From Coccinella septempunctata (taxonomy: Eukaryota > Arthropoda > Insecta > Coleoptera > Coccinellidae), in the NCBI RefSeq assembly GCF_907165205.1, contig NC_058189.1, positions 41,318,270 through 41,382,269 on the forward strand: a DNA stretch of 64,000 nucleotides. Reading direction: 5' to 3'. A model generated the notes under the pieces. That model saw only the letters and a program-made list of their open reading frames with translations, ran no database searches and had not been told where the DNA came from. The translations under genes were made by a program, and so were the position numbers. This document shows, piece after piece, positions 32,777-44,504 of the stretch. Numbering within the stretch: the first letter of the stretch is position 1; the number at the start of each line of letters is the position of its first letter.

Positions 32777-33230
32777 GGGGGGGGGGGGACGTTGATTGAA
32801 GGTTATTCGTTGAAAATTCAATTCAATTACAATTTTGTAACGTTATTTCGAAACCTAACTTCCACCCTACGTTGATTTCACAAATTCAACGTTTATGATT
32901 TAGTTGGTTACTGAAACCACTAACTGAAACGTTGTAATTTCAGTGCACCCTCAACGTGTATTCAATAGGAAGTGAAAAACATTAAATTAACGTTGAATAC
33001 GATACCATTCAGCAACTCGTTACTGGAGTCATCAATATGTAACGTGTCTTTAACGTAGTTCCTCAACGTCTATTCAATAAGAAATAAAAACCATTACATC
33101 AACGATGTATATGAAATCATTCAAAAACTCGTTAATGTAGCCACGAATATGAAACGTGATCCTATGGTGTTTCCCCAACGAATATTCAATTAAAATCAAG
33201 GAACATTACAATGACGTTGAAGACCAAAGA
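32777..33230 (+). repeat. G12 run followed by an AACGT-rich minisatellite (period about 113 bp)
   Basis: Twelve G at 32777-32788. Units starting CCTCAACG at 32949 and 33061, and CCCCAACG at 33173, share TATTCAATxxxAA, ACATTAxATxxACG and CTCGTTA. A more diverged unit precedes them. Non-coding. Confidence 0.7.
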
Positions 33231-33234
33231 TTAA

Positions 33235-35100
33235 TCTTTGTTGAAGACGAAACTGTTCAAATCCTATTCCTCTCTCTAGCCACTATTATGAAACTGACGC
33301 GAATGAGTGGCCTGTAAGTGGCATTGTAAGATCACTTTTTTAAAATGGATTGAGTATGTTCTACCAGTTACCATTAGTTATGAGATCGGTATATAATTTG
33401 AATCAATTCAAGAAACTGGTAATGAGAGATATCTTCGAGTATTCAACCCCAATAATAATAACTCAAACCATACTCAAATAATACTCAGTGGTGATATTTA
33501 GAACAGATATTGAGCGGATGACTGTTGTAAATATGATGTTATGAACTATAGGCTGCGGCGGACTGGTTGACAGCGATTTAGGATAGGACCAAGTGGTCTT
33601 TATACAATCTCCCAGAATCTGAATTTCGAATTCTGAATTCAGAAAGACATTCCGGCTGCCGGCTGTATATAAGGCCGGCCTTACTTTGGCATGTTGACAC
33701 ATGGAGATTACAGATTACCTTCGATGTAAATTTTTTAATGCATCTTTTATTCGCTGAATTACATCATTATGTAATTTGTTACTAATATTTCCACTCTGCT
33801 GAATGGTTGATTACTGCCGTTCAACGCTAAATAGACACTCAAATAGTGTAGTTTTCTCTGTTATCTTGTTTGTAATAGCAATCAACCGAGTTTACTTTTC
33901 GAATAACTAGGTATATTGTTCATAGACCTGAAATTTTATCTATACAGTCACATTACGACAGAATATGCTCAAGCTCATTTTATCTTTCCGATGTACGTAC
34001 TTTTATATCTTTCGAAAACGATTCCGAGTTCAGACGTACCAAACCAATTATCGTCAATGACATGAGAAGGCGGCGAGTACGTTGGTACCGAGCTATAAAA
34101 ACTGTGTTTTTGTACGATAGCATGATCGTTTTTAGATTGAGATTGGTGCAGGTGTTCTACAGGATGGGATACTTCATTTGAGTAGTATTTCGTCAAGGCA
34201 AACTCGTCCGTAATCATGATTTTGAAACTACAGATAAGTGGGCTTAGAAAAAACTTCGGGTGCGTCATCCGATTCATTATTGTATTTATTCCGTTGAGAA
34301 TGATCATATTGCTCTCATCGCACGATACTTAAATACTTTAGGATCTGAAATACTTCCAAAATTTATTTAATAACAAATTATAATTTCAACAAATTTCTAC
34401 AGAAAAATGGATATGTCATGTTTACGGATACAAACATACACAATGCGGTCTAAATTTCTAGATGAAGAATAAAATTGAGGGCTAAATGAAAATTGCTCTG
34501 TTCGAAAATTTATAACAAAACTTAATAGCTGTGGCTTCTAAGATGTCGTTATATTTGTCAATATCATAAACGGTTTCCTTTGGATTGGATTAGGGAGGGT
34601 CTGTTTTCGAAAAGTATGAAATGACGACACAAACGGCGGATCAGTCATGCCAATAGTAGCCAACTTGTAATTTGCACAAAACTCAACGATTTCTGAACAT
34701 TATGTTGCCAACACTATGCTGCGTTGCCAATGTATTATCGATTTATTGCAATCGTTTCGTTTCGTATAACCAAAGAGTATCAAGTTGATACTGAGTTTTA
34801 AAGCATGCTATTTTTATTTTCATCGTCTGTTCTATATGCATTATACATACCTATTATATATTTCCACACAGAAAAGTGTTTAGTTTTTTTCTCCTGTGTA
34901 TTTTCTTCTTACCTAATTTCGATGTGGCTAAGGAAAGGTCACAGTTTGAATAATAATAAGGTTTAGCATCCCTGTCAAAATTTTAAAGGAATTCAAGTTA
35001 ACTGGGATTGCACAAGTCGTTCAAATTTAGCCTCCTAATTGTAAAGACCTAGAAGTTGTTGAACAGTTCAGATCAAGATGTTGATCATGCCCTATGTCAA
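33235..35100. other. no gene recognised
   Basis: A 110-codon minus frame at 33975-34307 and a 79-codon one at 33463-33702 have no recognisable domain and atypical composition. I do not call them. Confidence 0.45.
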
Positions 35101-35328
35101 AAAATTATTTTAACCTCAAGTCGATAATAATAATAATAATAATAGAGCCCTCCCCTCCTTCCCTTCACAATTGGACCTATTCCAATGAGACGCGGAATAT
35201 TCCAAGCAGACTCGCTCTGTCCTTTGTGATTCTGCATGGCCCTGAATTCCTTGTCTCCTAGATAGAGGCGGCACATTCGAACTCAAGGAAGGTGCAGAAA
35301 TCGAAGCATTGAAGGAAGGAGATACGTA

Positions 35329-38041
35329 GGTATAGGTACTTCATTCACATTTACTTTAGCACTCGGTTGGCCATGAAATAATTTTCTCAAATTTTTGTAA
35401 CTAGAACGGAGTAAGGTTGGCACTCATGAAATGTCGTTGTCATAACGCCGTTGCCACAACTAATATCAATTGATATTACAAAAATGCCGAAAATCATTGA
35501 AAAAGAGAGACGACGGGGTTTTAGGAAGTGCTAGGTATTTAGAATTCAGGTCAACTTATTCAAATAGTTACCCTGATATTCTGAAATCAACAAAACGTCA
35601 GACGGTAGCGAGCATATTCAATGTAAGTATACTCCATTCAAATTTATTTTAGCAGTCGGTTGGCCATGAAATAATTTTCTCAAGTTTTTGTTACTAGATC
35701 GGAGTAAGGTTGGCACTCATGAAATGTCGTTAATGTCCTAACGCCGTTGCCAGAACTAATATCAATTTTTATTACGAAAATGCCGAAAGTGATTGAAAAA
35801 AGAGACAGGGTTTCAGGAAGTGCTATTTAGAATTCAGGTCTGCTCATTCAAATAGTAGTTATATCCTGATACTCTAAAATCCACAACACTTCAGGCGGTA
35901 GCGAACATATTCAATGTAAGTTTCATCTGAATCTAAACGACTTATATTTCAGCTGAATATTTCCAAAATCAGAAAGATTATGAATGAAGAGGATGACAAA
36001 GAATTTCCTCCTATTGGGAGACCCAAAAAAGTGGTGGCATTTGAAAATTTTATGTTTGAGCTAATTAATGCGAAAAGTTCACTACAGGATTTTCGATGAA
36101 TGTCATCGTAGAATATAAGTTCCCGAAAATTGATTTTTCTATTAAAATTAAAATTAAATGTCTTGAGTTACCAATAAATACCTATACTTCATTCAAATTT
36201 ATTTTAGCAGTCGGTTGTCCATGAAATAATTTTCTCAAGTTTTTGTAACTAGAACGGAGTAAGGTTGGCACTCATGAAATATCGTTAATGTCATAACGCC
36301 GTTGCCACAACTAATATCAATTTTTATTACGAAAATGCCGAAAGTGATTGAAAAAAGAGACAGGGTTTCAGGAAGTGATATTTAGAATTCGGGTCCGCTC
36401 ATTCAAATAGTTATACCCTGATATTCTAAAATCCACAATACGTCAGACTGTAGCGAACATATTCAATGTAAGAGAATTTATATAATATTTCATCTGAATC
36501 TAAACGACATATATTTCAGCTGGATATTTCCACAATCAGAAAGATTGTGAATGAAGAGGATGACAAAGAGTTTCCTTCTATTGGGAGACCCAAAAAAGTG
36601 GTGGCATTTGAGAATTTTATGTTTGAGTGAATTAATGCGGAAAGTTTACTACAGGATTTTCGATAAATGTCATCGGAGAATAAGTTCCCTAAAATGGATT
36701 TTTCTGTTTTTCATTTGACTTGTCCTATACAATGTAAATGTCTTAAGGTACTAATAAATACCTAATTTTTATCATTACATCAATGAATTAGGATGAATAG
36801 CCACAAATACGCTCAAGTTACCCTGTTACTTGTTTATTCATGTGAAATTTTTGTTCAAAGGTGAAGTTCATCTTAACTTGAATCTTCCTTCAATTCCTTT
36901 TACTTATATTGATGCAAGATGATTTTTGTTGAAGAATTTAACATTCTTGTAATTATCTGTTAATTCATTCGGGAGATACCCATTCCCAACCACTGCTTCA
37001 TATGCATTTCATCTTCGAGTTAATATTTTTGAAATCTACAAATGATGTAAGCCAAAGAAGATAACGAATATCAACTCTCCTCAAGCTAGTGCATATTAGG
37101 ATATTATACTGATCTCTTGTATTTTCCATGCAAATAACTGGATTTGGTATGACTTCAATCAGTTTGTATAAACTTCAATTATGTTCGTCACATATTTTCC
37201 GAAGAGATTCGACATTGTGATAAAATACCTAATAACAGAAACATTTATGTAGAACGGGCAACATAGCGTTGATTTAAAACCCAAAAATGTTTTGACAAGC
37301 TTCATAACCTCACATTTTCGTACTATACAGAGTGAAATATGTCAAATTTCCATGGCCAACCGACTGCTAAAATAAAAGTGAATGAAGTATAATTATTATT
37401 ATAATATTATATCAATGTATTAAGATGAACAGCCACAAATACGCGCCAGTTGTCCTGTTAATTGTTTATTCTGTGAAATTTTTGTTCAAAGGTGAAGCTC
37501 ATCTTGACTTGAAACTTCTTTTAATTCCTTTTACTTATATTGATTCAAGATGATTTTTGTTGAAGAATTTAAAAATCTTGTAATTATCTCTTAATTCCTT
37601 CGGGTGATACCCATTCCCAATCACTGCATCATATGGATTTCATCTTCGGGTTAATATTTTTGAAATCTACAACTGATGTAAAGTATTCAAACTTTAGCCA
37701 AAGAAGATAACGAACATTAATTCTCCTCAAGCTAGTGCATATATTATGATATTATACGGATCTCTTGTATTTTCCATGCAAATAACTGGATTTGGTATGC
37801 CTTCATTCAGTTTGTATAAACTTCAATTATGTTAGTCACATATTTTCCGAAGAGGTTCGACATTGTGATAAATTACGTAAAAACAGAATTTTTTACGTAG
37901 AACGGGCAACATAGCGTTGATTTAAAACCCAAAAATGTTTTGACAAGCGTCATAACCCCACATTTTCGTACTATACAGATTGAAATGTGTCAAATTTCCA
38001 TGGCCAACCGAGTGCTAAAATAAAAGTGAATGGAGTTTACC
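35329..38041. mobile_element. composite TA-target element with duplicated ends
   Basis: Inserted at TA inside the R4-like pseudogene (35327-35328 / 38042-38043). Inverted ends: CATTCAC, then TTTAGCACTCGGTTGGCCATG at left and its inverse at right. The left-end unit occurs three times (about 35329, 35632, 36182) and the right-end unit of about 610 bp twice (about 36785-37395, 37415-38041), so the element has several nested potential termini. Each left unit contains remains of a small gene (next entry). A TA target and HTH protein fit the Tc1/mariner-pogo superfamily. Confidence 0.75.
35480..36670 (+). pseudogene. repeated small HTH-protein exons inside the composite element
   Basis: Each left unit starts ATGCCGAAA...ATTGAAAAA, then decays, and carries an exon reading RQTVASIFN. 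The spliced continuation reads LNISKIRKIM, NEEDDKEFPPIGRPKKV and ends SSLQDFR-stop. RQTVASIFNLNISKIRKIM has the look of a helix-turn-helix, followed by an AT-hook-like GRPKK. A short intron (GTAAG...TTTCAG) separates the exons: 35916-35952 (37 nt) in one copy and 36468-36519 (52 nt) in another. Frameshifts in the first exon indicate pseudogenes; the catalytic part is missing. Confidence 0.5.
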
Positions 38042-38589
38042 TATAAGTATCTATTAATTGAACAGTCTAACAGATGAAAAGAGAATTGACGGAGGAGTTC
38101 ACTAGAAGACTGAAAACGATAATGAAAACTGGTCTGAACAGCAAGAACATGATCAAAGCAATTAATACCTACGCTTCCTCAGCACTGAGCACTTATTCGG
38201 TATCATCTCTAGAACCACCACCGATTTTGCAGCCTACAGAGAAAAATAAACACAATGCTGACAATACATCATAAACACCAGCCTAACTAAGAGCTCAATA
38301 GAACGGACAGAGCTGCCACGGCACCTTGGAGGTTGAGGAATTGCGGATTTGTCAAACTGTTTGTCTCAGGAATGAGCATTGTTAATTTCAATTCATGCAA
38401 TATTTTTTTCTGATGAATATTTCTTCGCCAAATTCGGGAACACATTTCAAGATCGAGAAGTAATTCTAAGAAAAATTCGAAATCGACAAAACTGCACGGC
38501 ACCAAACACTGATAAGAATATAAGCATAGGTCGTAAAGCATTAATTGTCTATTGTTTGTTACCGTTTCCTAACATAACAGTGTTATTGC

Positions 38590-39205
38590 ATTGAGCTGCC
38601 ACATTTGAAAGCCCATTGTTCATTACGACTTTATTTAATGAACTTCATCCATTCCTCATGACAACAGGTTAAAACGATAAAATAAAAACTTATCCGTGTA
38701 CATCCATTGTTTTCACTGTAATTGTTGGTGTTAAGTAGAGCAACGAATAGAAAGGTATGGGTTTTGAAACCTGATGAAATTCGAGCGATGGAAAGTCGAA
38801 TGTTTTTGCTTGCCTTAATGGATATTCTGCAAAATTTAAATTCATTGAACCGACCCGATGAACAATGGGATCAAGCTAAAACGATTAAAGTATGTTTCGT
38901 TGTCACTAATAATATCTTCAAGTTCATATACATGGCGTTCCGAAAATATGTTAAATAATTTTGATGTTACATCCGATGTCGAAAAATAGAAATATTACTT
39001 CATAACTAATACAAGACGAGTCAACTGTGCTCTCTCAGTTGATAACTCTTAGAAAAAGCTAGGAGAATGGTTGAAACTTTGGTGATACCACCCTGCTTTT
39101 TCAAATGAGTATGAGTATACCCAATTTTTATATCAAATTCTGAATCTAATTGAAATTCGAGTTTGAAATACCCTAATTGTCATAAATCATCTGTGTGCTT
39201 TTATG
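38590..39205. other. no gene recognised; one open frame with a donor-like end
   Basis: The frame at 38722-38958 contains MESRMFLLALMDILQNLNSL and a GTATGT after AAA near 38889 that could be a splice donor. I recognise no family and no partner exon. Confidence 0.3.
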
Positions 39206-39212
39206 ACGTTGA

Positions 39213-39290
39213 GCGTCCGGGGCTAGGTGGTTAAGCGTCGGCTTAGTAACCGCAAGGTACTGAGTTCGATCGAAGTCTGATGGAAAATTT
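39213..39290 (+). repeat. tRNA-derived SINE head
   Basis: A-box-like GGCTAGGTGGTTAAG (39221-39235) and B-box-like GAGTTCGATCG (39262-39272) at tRNA spacing. No full cloverleaf forms. The T-rich sequence downstream could be the SINE body. Likely an old, Pol III-derived retroposon. Confidence 0.55.
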
Positions 39291-39299
39291 CATTCTTAG

Positions 39300-41160
39300 C
39301 TCTTAGTACTTTGCCGTAGAGGTCATTTGGCTTAAACTTTTTCACGCATTTTTTCTTATAAAATTAATCAAAATTAATAATTTCTAACAGCAAAAAGAAG
39401 TTTTCTCTATAGATCAAAAAGAAACGTCCATGGGGATTATCCCTTATTATTGAAAACAAATGAACAATAGATTCACGATTGAAAAGTTTCATTCTTTTTT
39501 CTAGAAACTAGAAAAGAGTGAAAATGACGTAAAATTTTGTTTGCCAGATTTTCTTGGCGGTCAGTGCCGCTATTTAGCAAAATTTTCTTATTAGATCGCA
39601 TTAGATGAAGCTTGTTCTTCTGTTATGAAAGAGAATCGAAAAAACTTGCCACGCATTCGTTAACTTGTTGTTTCGTCATCCAAAATGCAAATTCTGCAGA
39701 AATCTACTTGATTGCAAAGTGTAGGTATACATAAACACCTTCAATACTGGTCTGCATTGGATGAAAACGAGTCCATCCAACTCAATATTTTAGTAACCAG
39801 CCTGAGACTACTCATCGGAACTCATAATTAAAATAACTATTTCGCAGCGACAACTTATTCGAAATTAAATAGTAGATTATTAATTAAGCTACCTGCTGAA
39901 ATGTTTTGTACCTCTTGTATTGCCTTATTCATCCTGAACTAAGTGGTGCGAGCCAGTTTTGTGTTCATCCTATTTTATAGCCATCTACGTAGCAGGTTCT
40001 TCATTAATATATTCCACGTTTTGTGCTGCGAAGTTTATGACTTTGTAGTATATTCCAGTTCGATATTTTCTTTTCATTTTTAAATGGTACCGGTTGATTT
40101 TATCTGGTACTTGTTTATGTTGAGTAGCGATTATTGCTATACTTTGCGGGGTATTCATTTACCTAATGATTGCGAGTTCAGGGAGGAAGGGAATATCATT
40201 TGGTTTCATGAAAAAATAAATTGACGTCATGTTTCATATTTATGTTCGAATTAATGAGTTAAATGGTTTTCCAGATTGCAGAGCATCTAGCGAATTCCTG
40301 ATTGTTCATCTAATTTTATTCAGGTTTTAATTCTTCAAGAGAAAAAGTGGACGAAGGAATTTTATACAGCGTGATAATACGAAAGGAAACCCGGAAACTA
40401 GAGATTCTATACGTAATTATATGACCAGTAAGCCAAACATGCCTAATCAGATGTAGATGGTTCAGCAGATGCAAGGTGTGAAAGTAAAATTCAAGCTCAA
40501 ATATCTCGAAAACGGTTTAGAATAATACATGATAATGAGCAAGAATATGATTCGGAAAAAAACATTCTTCTTTGAGTTTTTTCATTTAGTTTTGTAGAAT
40601 TTTCAGAGATAAAAACTTAGACATATTTTGTTCATGTAATCGGCTGCACCTAGCGCCTTCTACATTGAAATTATCTAGATATACTGATTTCTCACCTACA
40701 AAACCTCAGGATGAAGAAACACACTGTAAATGAATATATTCGGTAGAAATTTAGGCATTATATTTCATCTTCATTTGAGTTTCGCTTCTGTTGTCAGGTA
40801 CAGGACTGAAAAACAGTCATGACTAACACAATAAAAATTTCAAGATCTGGTCTTGATTTCAAGAAAAGATCAAGACAAGAAGTAATTTCAGAATTTCAAG
40901 ACATTACAAGAAATTTTATGTCACTACCGAGATTTCTTATCAAGAAAACAAAAAATCTTGAAATATCTTGTTTAACAATGACTACGCTAAAACATTAAAT
41001 ACCTATTTATATTTACTGCACACATTTTTTGCTAGAAAAATGTATATTGAAAATAATTAATGATAAACTTGTTGAATCTCCAATTGAAATCCAGATTTGC
41101 AATTTTGACTTTTAGACATACACTTTTTTATGTTTATGAAATCATGGTATAAGTTTGGCT
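39300..41160. other. no gene recognised
   Basis: AT-rich. The segment 40835-40975 is unusually dense in TCAAGA/TCTTGA words on both strands (about ten), otherwise featureless. Confidence 0.45.
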
Positions 41161-41175
41161 TATTTATTATTTTCG

Positions 41176-41491
41176 TGATGATAGTTTAGTGTCTGAAAAT
41201 ATAATGAAATGAAAGGTTTAGCGGCATGCAGACAGCGAATGTGTATCCCCTCCACCTTTAACATTTCCAATCGCTTCCGAACGCCGGAGTTCGAAAGTGA
41301 TAATACTAACATGTGAATTCTGAGGATAGTGGTAGCCAGACAATGCAGATGGATCCTCACGTCAGCCCGGGTAGCTCAGTTGGGAGAGTACCTGACCGGT
41401 AATCAGGGGGCGTAGGTTCGAATCCTGCTCTGGGTGGTACTTTTTTCAGAATTCAATTCCTGTCTGCATGCCGCTAAACCTTTCATTTCAT
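41176..41491. mobile_element. tRNA-containing inverted-repeat element, 13-bp TSD
   Basis: TTTATTATTTTCG flanks it at 41163-41175 and 41492-41504. Inside, ATGAAATGAAAGGTTTAGCG with CATGCAGACAG (about 41203-41236) is mirrored exactly at about 41459-41490, with the tRNA gene between the arms. The 13-bp duplication suggests retroposition, the inverted arms a foldback element; the class is unclear. Confidence 0.6.
41365..41436 (+). tRNA. tRNA gene, anticodon GGT (Thr by anticodon), atypical C33
   Basis: A 72-nt cloverleaf can be drawn. Acceptor GCCCGGG pairs with TCTGGGT (three G-U pairs). D stem GCTC/GAGT. Anticodon stem CCTGA/TCAGG with loop CCGGTAA. T stem GTAGG/CCTGC with loop TTCGAAT. A box TAGCTCAGTTGG and B box GGTTCGAATCC are consensus, and TTTTTT at 41441-41446 is a Pol III terminator 5 nt beyond the end. 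Oddities: position 33 is C instead of the near-universal U, the variable loop has only four bases, and the body resembles tRNA-Lys more than tRNA-Thr. It could be a transcribed pseudogene or a repeat-borne tRNA. Confidence 0.65.
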
Positions 41492-41915
41492 TTTATTATT
41501 TTCGCCGTTGGTACTTGCGTCCACGTGAATTTCGAAAGAATATCAGAATTTCTTCGTGTCAGTATTGCCACTAGTACAGTGGTAGGTAATCTTGCATTGG
41601 GGAATGCTGCTTTTTCCTTTTACTGTCTCAGAGTAAGATTTATCATTTTCTTTCGCATTAGTCGAATTTGCTTCAGTTTGACTAATTATTTTATATTTTT
41701 ACTTACGTTTCTCTCTATTGCTTATTTGAATATTCTAAGTCAGAATCGGAGCCGAATGAATCAGCAGATGTTCTGTTTACTGAAGAGTCAATGTCACATA
41801 TGGTAAAATAAGACCACCACTTTGTGATAATTAAAAGTAAGTATAGAAAGAAGTTGCAATTGTACAAATTATTTGGAAAGTTCAGAAAAAACTTAATGGG
41901 ATTACAGTTATTTCA

Positions 41916-42420
41916 TGAATATTGTTGAATGCTGCCTTTCCATGCAAGCAAAATTATATTATAGGAGCTGTTCAAAATGATCTTTATTCTACTCAATGCT
42001 TTTATGATCTCTATTTGTAGTTGTATTTGTATTTTTCCTAAGTCGCCCAAAGCTGTACGTATTTTCAATTCTTTGCCTCGAATTTATTTGTGTGGCGTAG
42101 GTATTCACTTTGGATCTTTCCGCCAGTATTCTCATCTCATCTTGAAGAAGTAAAAAATTCTGAGGAAAATTCAAATACTCTTCACGAGTTAATTTGATCG
42201 GAAAAACATGTGATCCTATAAAATCCAAAACGGCACACGCAGAAATGAATTCGTTTGAAGACATTATGCAAAAACTTGAAAATGCTTGCGGGAAAATACA
42301 ATTATTTTGAGAGAAGCTTTACATAATATTTTGAAAAGTGGTCGTGAATGCATTGAGCAGAATATAGGACATTTTGAACAGCTCCTTTGAATTTACAGGC
42401 ATGGCAGGCAGCATTCAACA
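41916..42420 (-). mobile_element. inverted-repeat element carrying a 91-codon frame
   Basis: TTGTTGAATGCTGCC and AGGAGCTGTTCAAAATG near 41920-41978 return inverted near 42360-42420. Between them a minus frame at 41989-42264 (91 aa) starts MSSNEFISACAVLDFIGSHV and is fairly normal in composition, with charged segments and no low-complexity run. I recognise no family. It may be a captured or element-encoded small protein, or chance. Confidence 0.4.
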
Positions 42421-42424
42421 AATA

Positions 42425-42894
42425 TTTAATTGTAAACAAGTGTGCGTTGATAGTTTTTATTTGTCTTTTCCCATCTCGTTTTTATATTTCTATTTAAAAT
42501 TAGAGTATTTTTTCAGTAACAATACCACGCACTTATAGGTGACGTAATTGTAATAGGTACAATCCAATATTCAATAAAAATGTGCCTGAATACTTTCCTA
42601 CATGTTTCCTTCATGATTGATTCATTAATTAGCAGCTCCATGACTAAAACAAAATTGTATTAAGGATTTTACAAATACATAAGTAGCATAAACTTTCATT
42701 TAAATTTTTTTCCACTATATTTCACGTTGTTTATAACTATGAACGTATTAAAACGGAATGCGCAATTATGAAATTACTCTGGTCTTTTTAATTTTTTCTG
42801 TACTTCCCAAATAATTTGTCCATTTTTATGAATTCCAATATACAGTTCGTTTTATGGTTCCGTTGCTATGCCAGTCTTTACACCTTTTAGTTAC
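42425..42894. other. no gene recognised
   Basis: AT-rich spacer between the small inverted-repeat element and LINE debris. Confidence 0.5.
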
Positions 42895-43685
42895 AGAAGT
42901 GGCTATGAAGGCAGTTCTTACAGTTTGGGAGCAGGGACAATGACGTGATAGTGGACTGTTCAGGGGGTAAGCGAGGGCTCTCTATATTCGTTGTGACAGT
43001 CAGGGAACTCTGGAATCCCTTACTAATGAAAGGGTTAACTCACGCTTAGTAGAGGAATGCAGGAAGGCTCTGCGAGCTGGACTCTGATAACTGTGAAGGT
43101 TGTCTGGTGTCCGGCGCACGCGGGACTCCCGGGAAACGAGAAGGCAGACATATTTATTAAGCAGGGAGCCCGCTCAGCTTTTGTTGGTCCGAGACCGGCG
43201 CTGCTCATCTGTCGCAAATCTGTCAAGAACTTCTTCAATAGATGGCTAGACAGGAAAATTTCCTCTGAATGGAGTCCGGGAAGTGGTCTCAGGAAGTCGA
43301 GGCTGCTCATTGAAAGAAAAACTACTGGCCCTTAAGAGCAAACAACTGAGTCTGGTGACTGGAGCAATGACTGGCCACATGTTTAACAAACATTTCAATA
43401 GATAGATTGGACTGATAGGTTGTTCCCTGTGCTGCTGGTGAAGGAGAACTGATTCAACTGTTGAATGTATTCTGTTCATCTGCAGCACCCTTGAAGATTT
43501 AAGGATTACACACCTAGAAAACAAGATTCCTATGGTGAGAGGACTCCTCTCTATCGACTTGTGTCATTTTTGTCAGTGTGCCTCAAGGTTTGAGTCTCTT
43601 CAACTACAAGCGGATGAACAATGGGTCACTAGGCCTCAGTTCAGCCCGGTGGGGCACCGCACGTAGAAAAAGAAGAAGAAGATGA
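42895..43685 (+). pseudogene. LINE remnant: RNase H and C-terminal zinc region
   Basis: The plus frame at 43057-43335 contains KVVWCPAHAGLPGNEKAD followed by IKQGA, the C-terminal block of the RNase H domain found at the end of I/R1/LOA-type LINE ORF2. About 43410-43560 decodes, with frameshifts, to SLCCW...ALED-like zinc and C-terminal text. The copy ends in an AAGAAGAAG run near 43670. Multiple stops; no RT remains. GC-richer than its surroundings. Confidence 0.7.
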
Positions 43686-43689
43686 AGAT

Positions 43690-44195
43690 TACCCTGGTTT
43701 TCTCTAGCACTTATTATCTGGGTGTTCTTTGTGGCACTGCATTATCATCCAGAAAAACGAAACGTAATAGCTGCGTGAAATTGTGAAACTATAGTCTGCT
43801 GATAACTTCATGGCGGAGAGTTCATGGTTCTGGAAAATTTGCATAAATCAGATCAGCCCCACGCCAAACGACAATGTTGTCTCCTCGAAAAGGGTGTTCT
43901 TCTTGATCAGAAAGAGCATTAAGTGTCCTTACTCTTACTCGTCGACTTTCAGTAAAATGTATATATCTGAATTCATGTGCATTGAAGAGTACGTCATCAC
44001 GACACTGTACCTGCTACATAGTTGATTCAAATTTTTGACGTTTGGAGACGTCAGAAGTGACTGTGCTTAGGGAAATTGAAGTACTTGTGGTATCTGGACA
44101 ACGTGAACTCGCCTTTTTGCACTTGCTGATTGGAGGTTTTCTCACCAAAATAGTTATGCGTTGTAGCACGTTGTCTACTAGTCCGGAAGACAAGG
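43690..44195. other. no gene recognised
   Basis: Frames at 43810-44025 and 44042-44227 have no features. Confidence 0.45.
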
Positions 44196-44197
44196 GC

Positions 44198-44503
44198 TTT
44201 TTTTTCAAGGAATTTCATCCCGGCTGAATTTAATACTGTAGGTTGTAGTCACATTGCAAATGACGAAACCGACCGTCAGCTTCAATACCATCGGTGGGTG
44301 CGGGCGTGGGAGGCGGCGGAACTTGGGAAAAAATGCAAAATTTCAAGTGATTTTATCCAGTCTGAAATTTTTTATATGTAATATTAATGTTAATTAGAAA
44401 CAAAATAGTGAAGTCAGCCGATTGGCGGAGGGTGGAAAATACGTCAGTCGAGTATTAAATTCAGCCTGGATGAAATTCCTTGAGAAAAAAAGCATCTGCC
44501 TCC
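44198..44503. mobile_element. hairpin MITE, about 300 bp
   Basis: CAAGGAATTTCATCC then GGCTGAATTTAATACT near 44206-44240 is mirrored by AGTATTAAATTCAGCC then GGATGAAATTCCTTG near 44450-44484, extended by TTTTTTTT-GCCC/GC-type edges. Non-coding. Confidence 0.65.
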
Positions 44504-44504
44504 C

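Larger units (their letters stand above)
35107..38580 (+). pseudogene. R4/Dong-like LINE reverse transcriptase, split by a TA-target element
   Basis: Left part (about 35150-35326): after a (TAA)n run at 35107-35143 the frame reads RGIFQADSLCPL-x-FCMALN, the RT motif before the YxDD box, then TFELKEGAEIEALKEGDT. Right part (38044-38560) continues KYLLIEQSN, ELTEEFTRRLKTIM, LNSKNMIKAINTYA, then SSIERTELPRHLGG. Deleting 35329-38041 plus one TA joins GDT directly to YKYL. The order and motifs match the intact R4-like frame at 56694-58391. Frameshifts and stops make it a relic, and the YMDD segment is deleted. Confidence 0.7.

Noticed and set aside
33975..34307. 110-codon minus-strand frame
   Set aside because: No recognisable family, no repeat boundary and no splice context.
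41160..41360. 66-codon minus-strand frame
   Set aside because: Overlaps the arm of the tRNA-containing repeat; no domain.
41468..41806. 112-codon hydrophobic frame
   Set aside because: Begins inside the right arm of the tRNA-containing repeat; the hydrophobicity reflects T-rich DNA.
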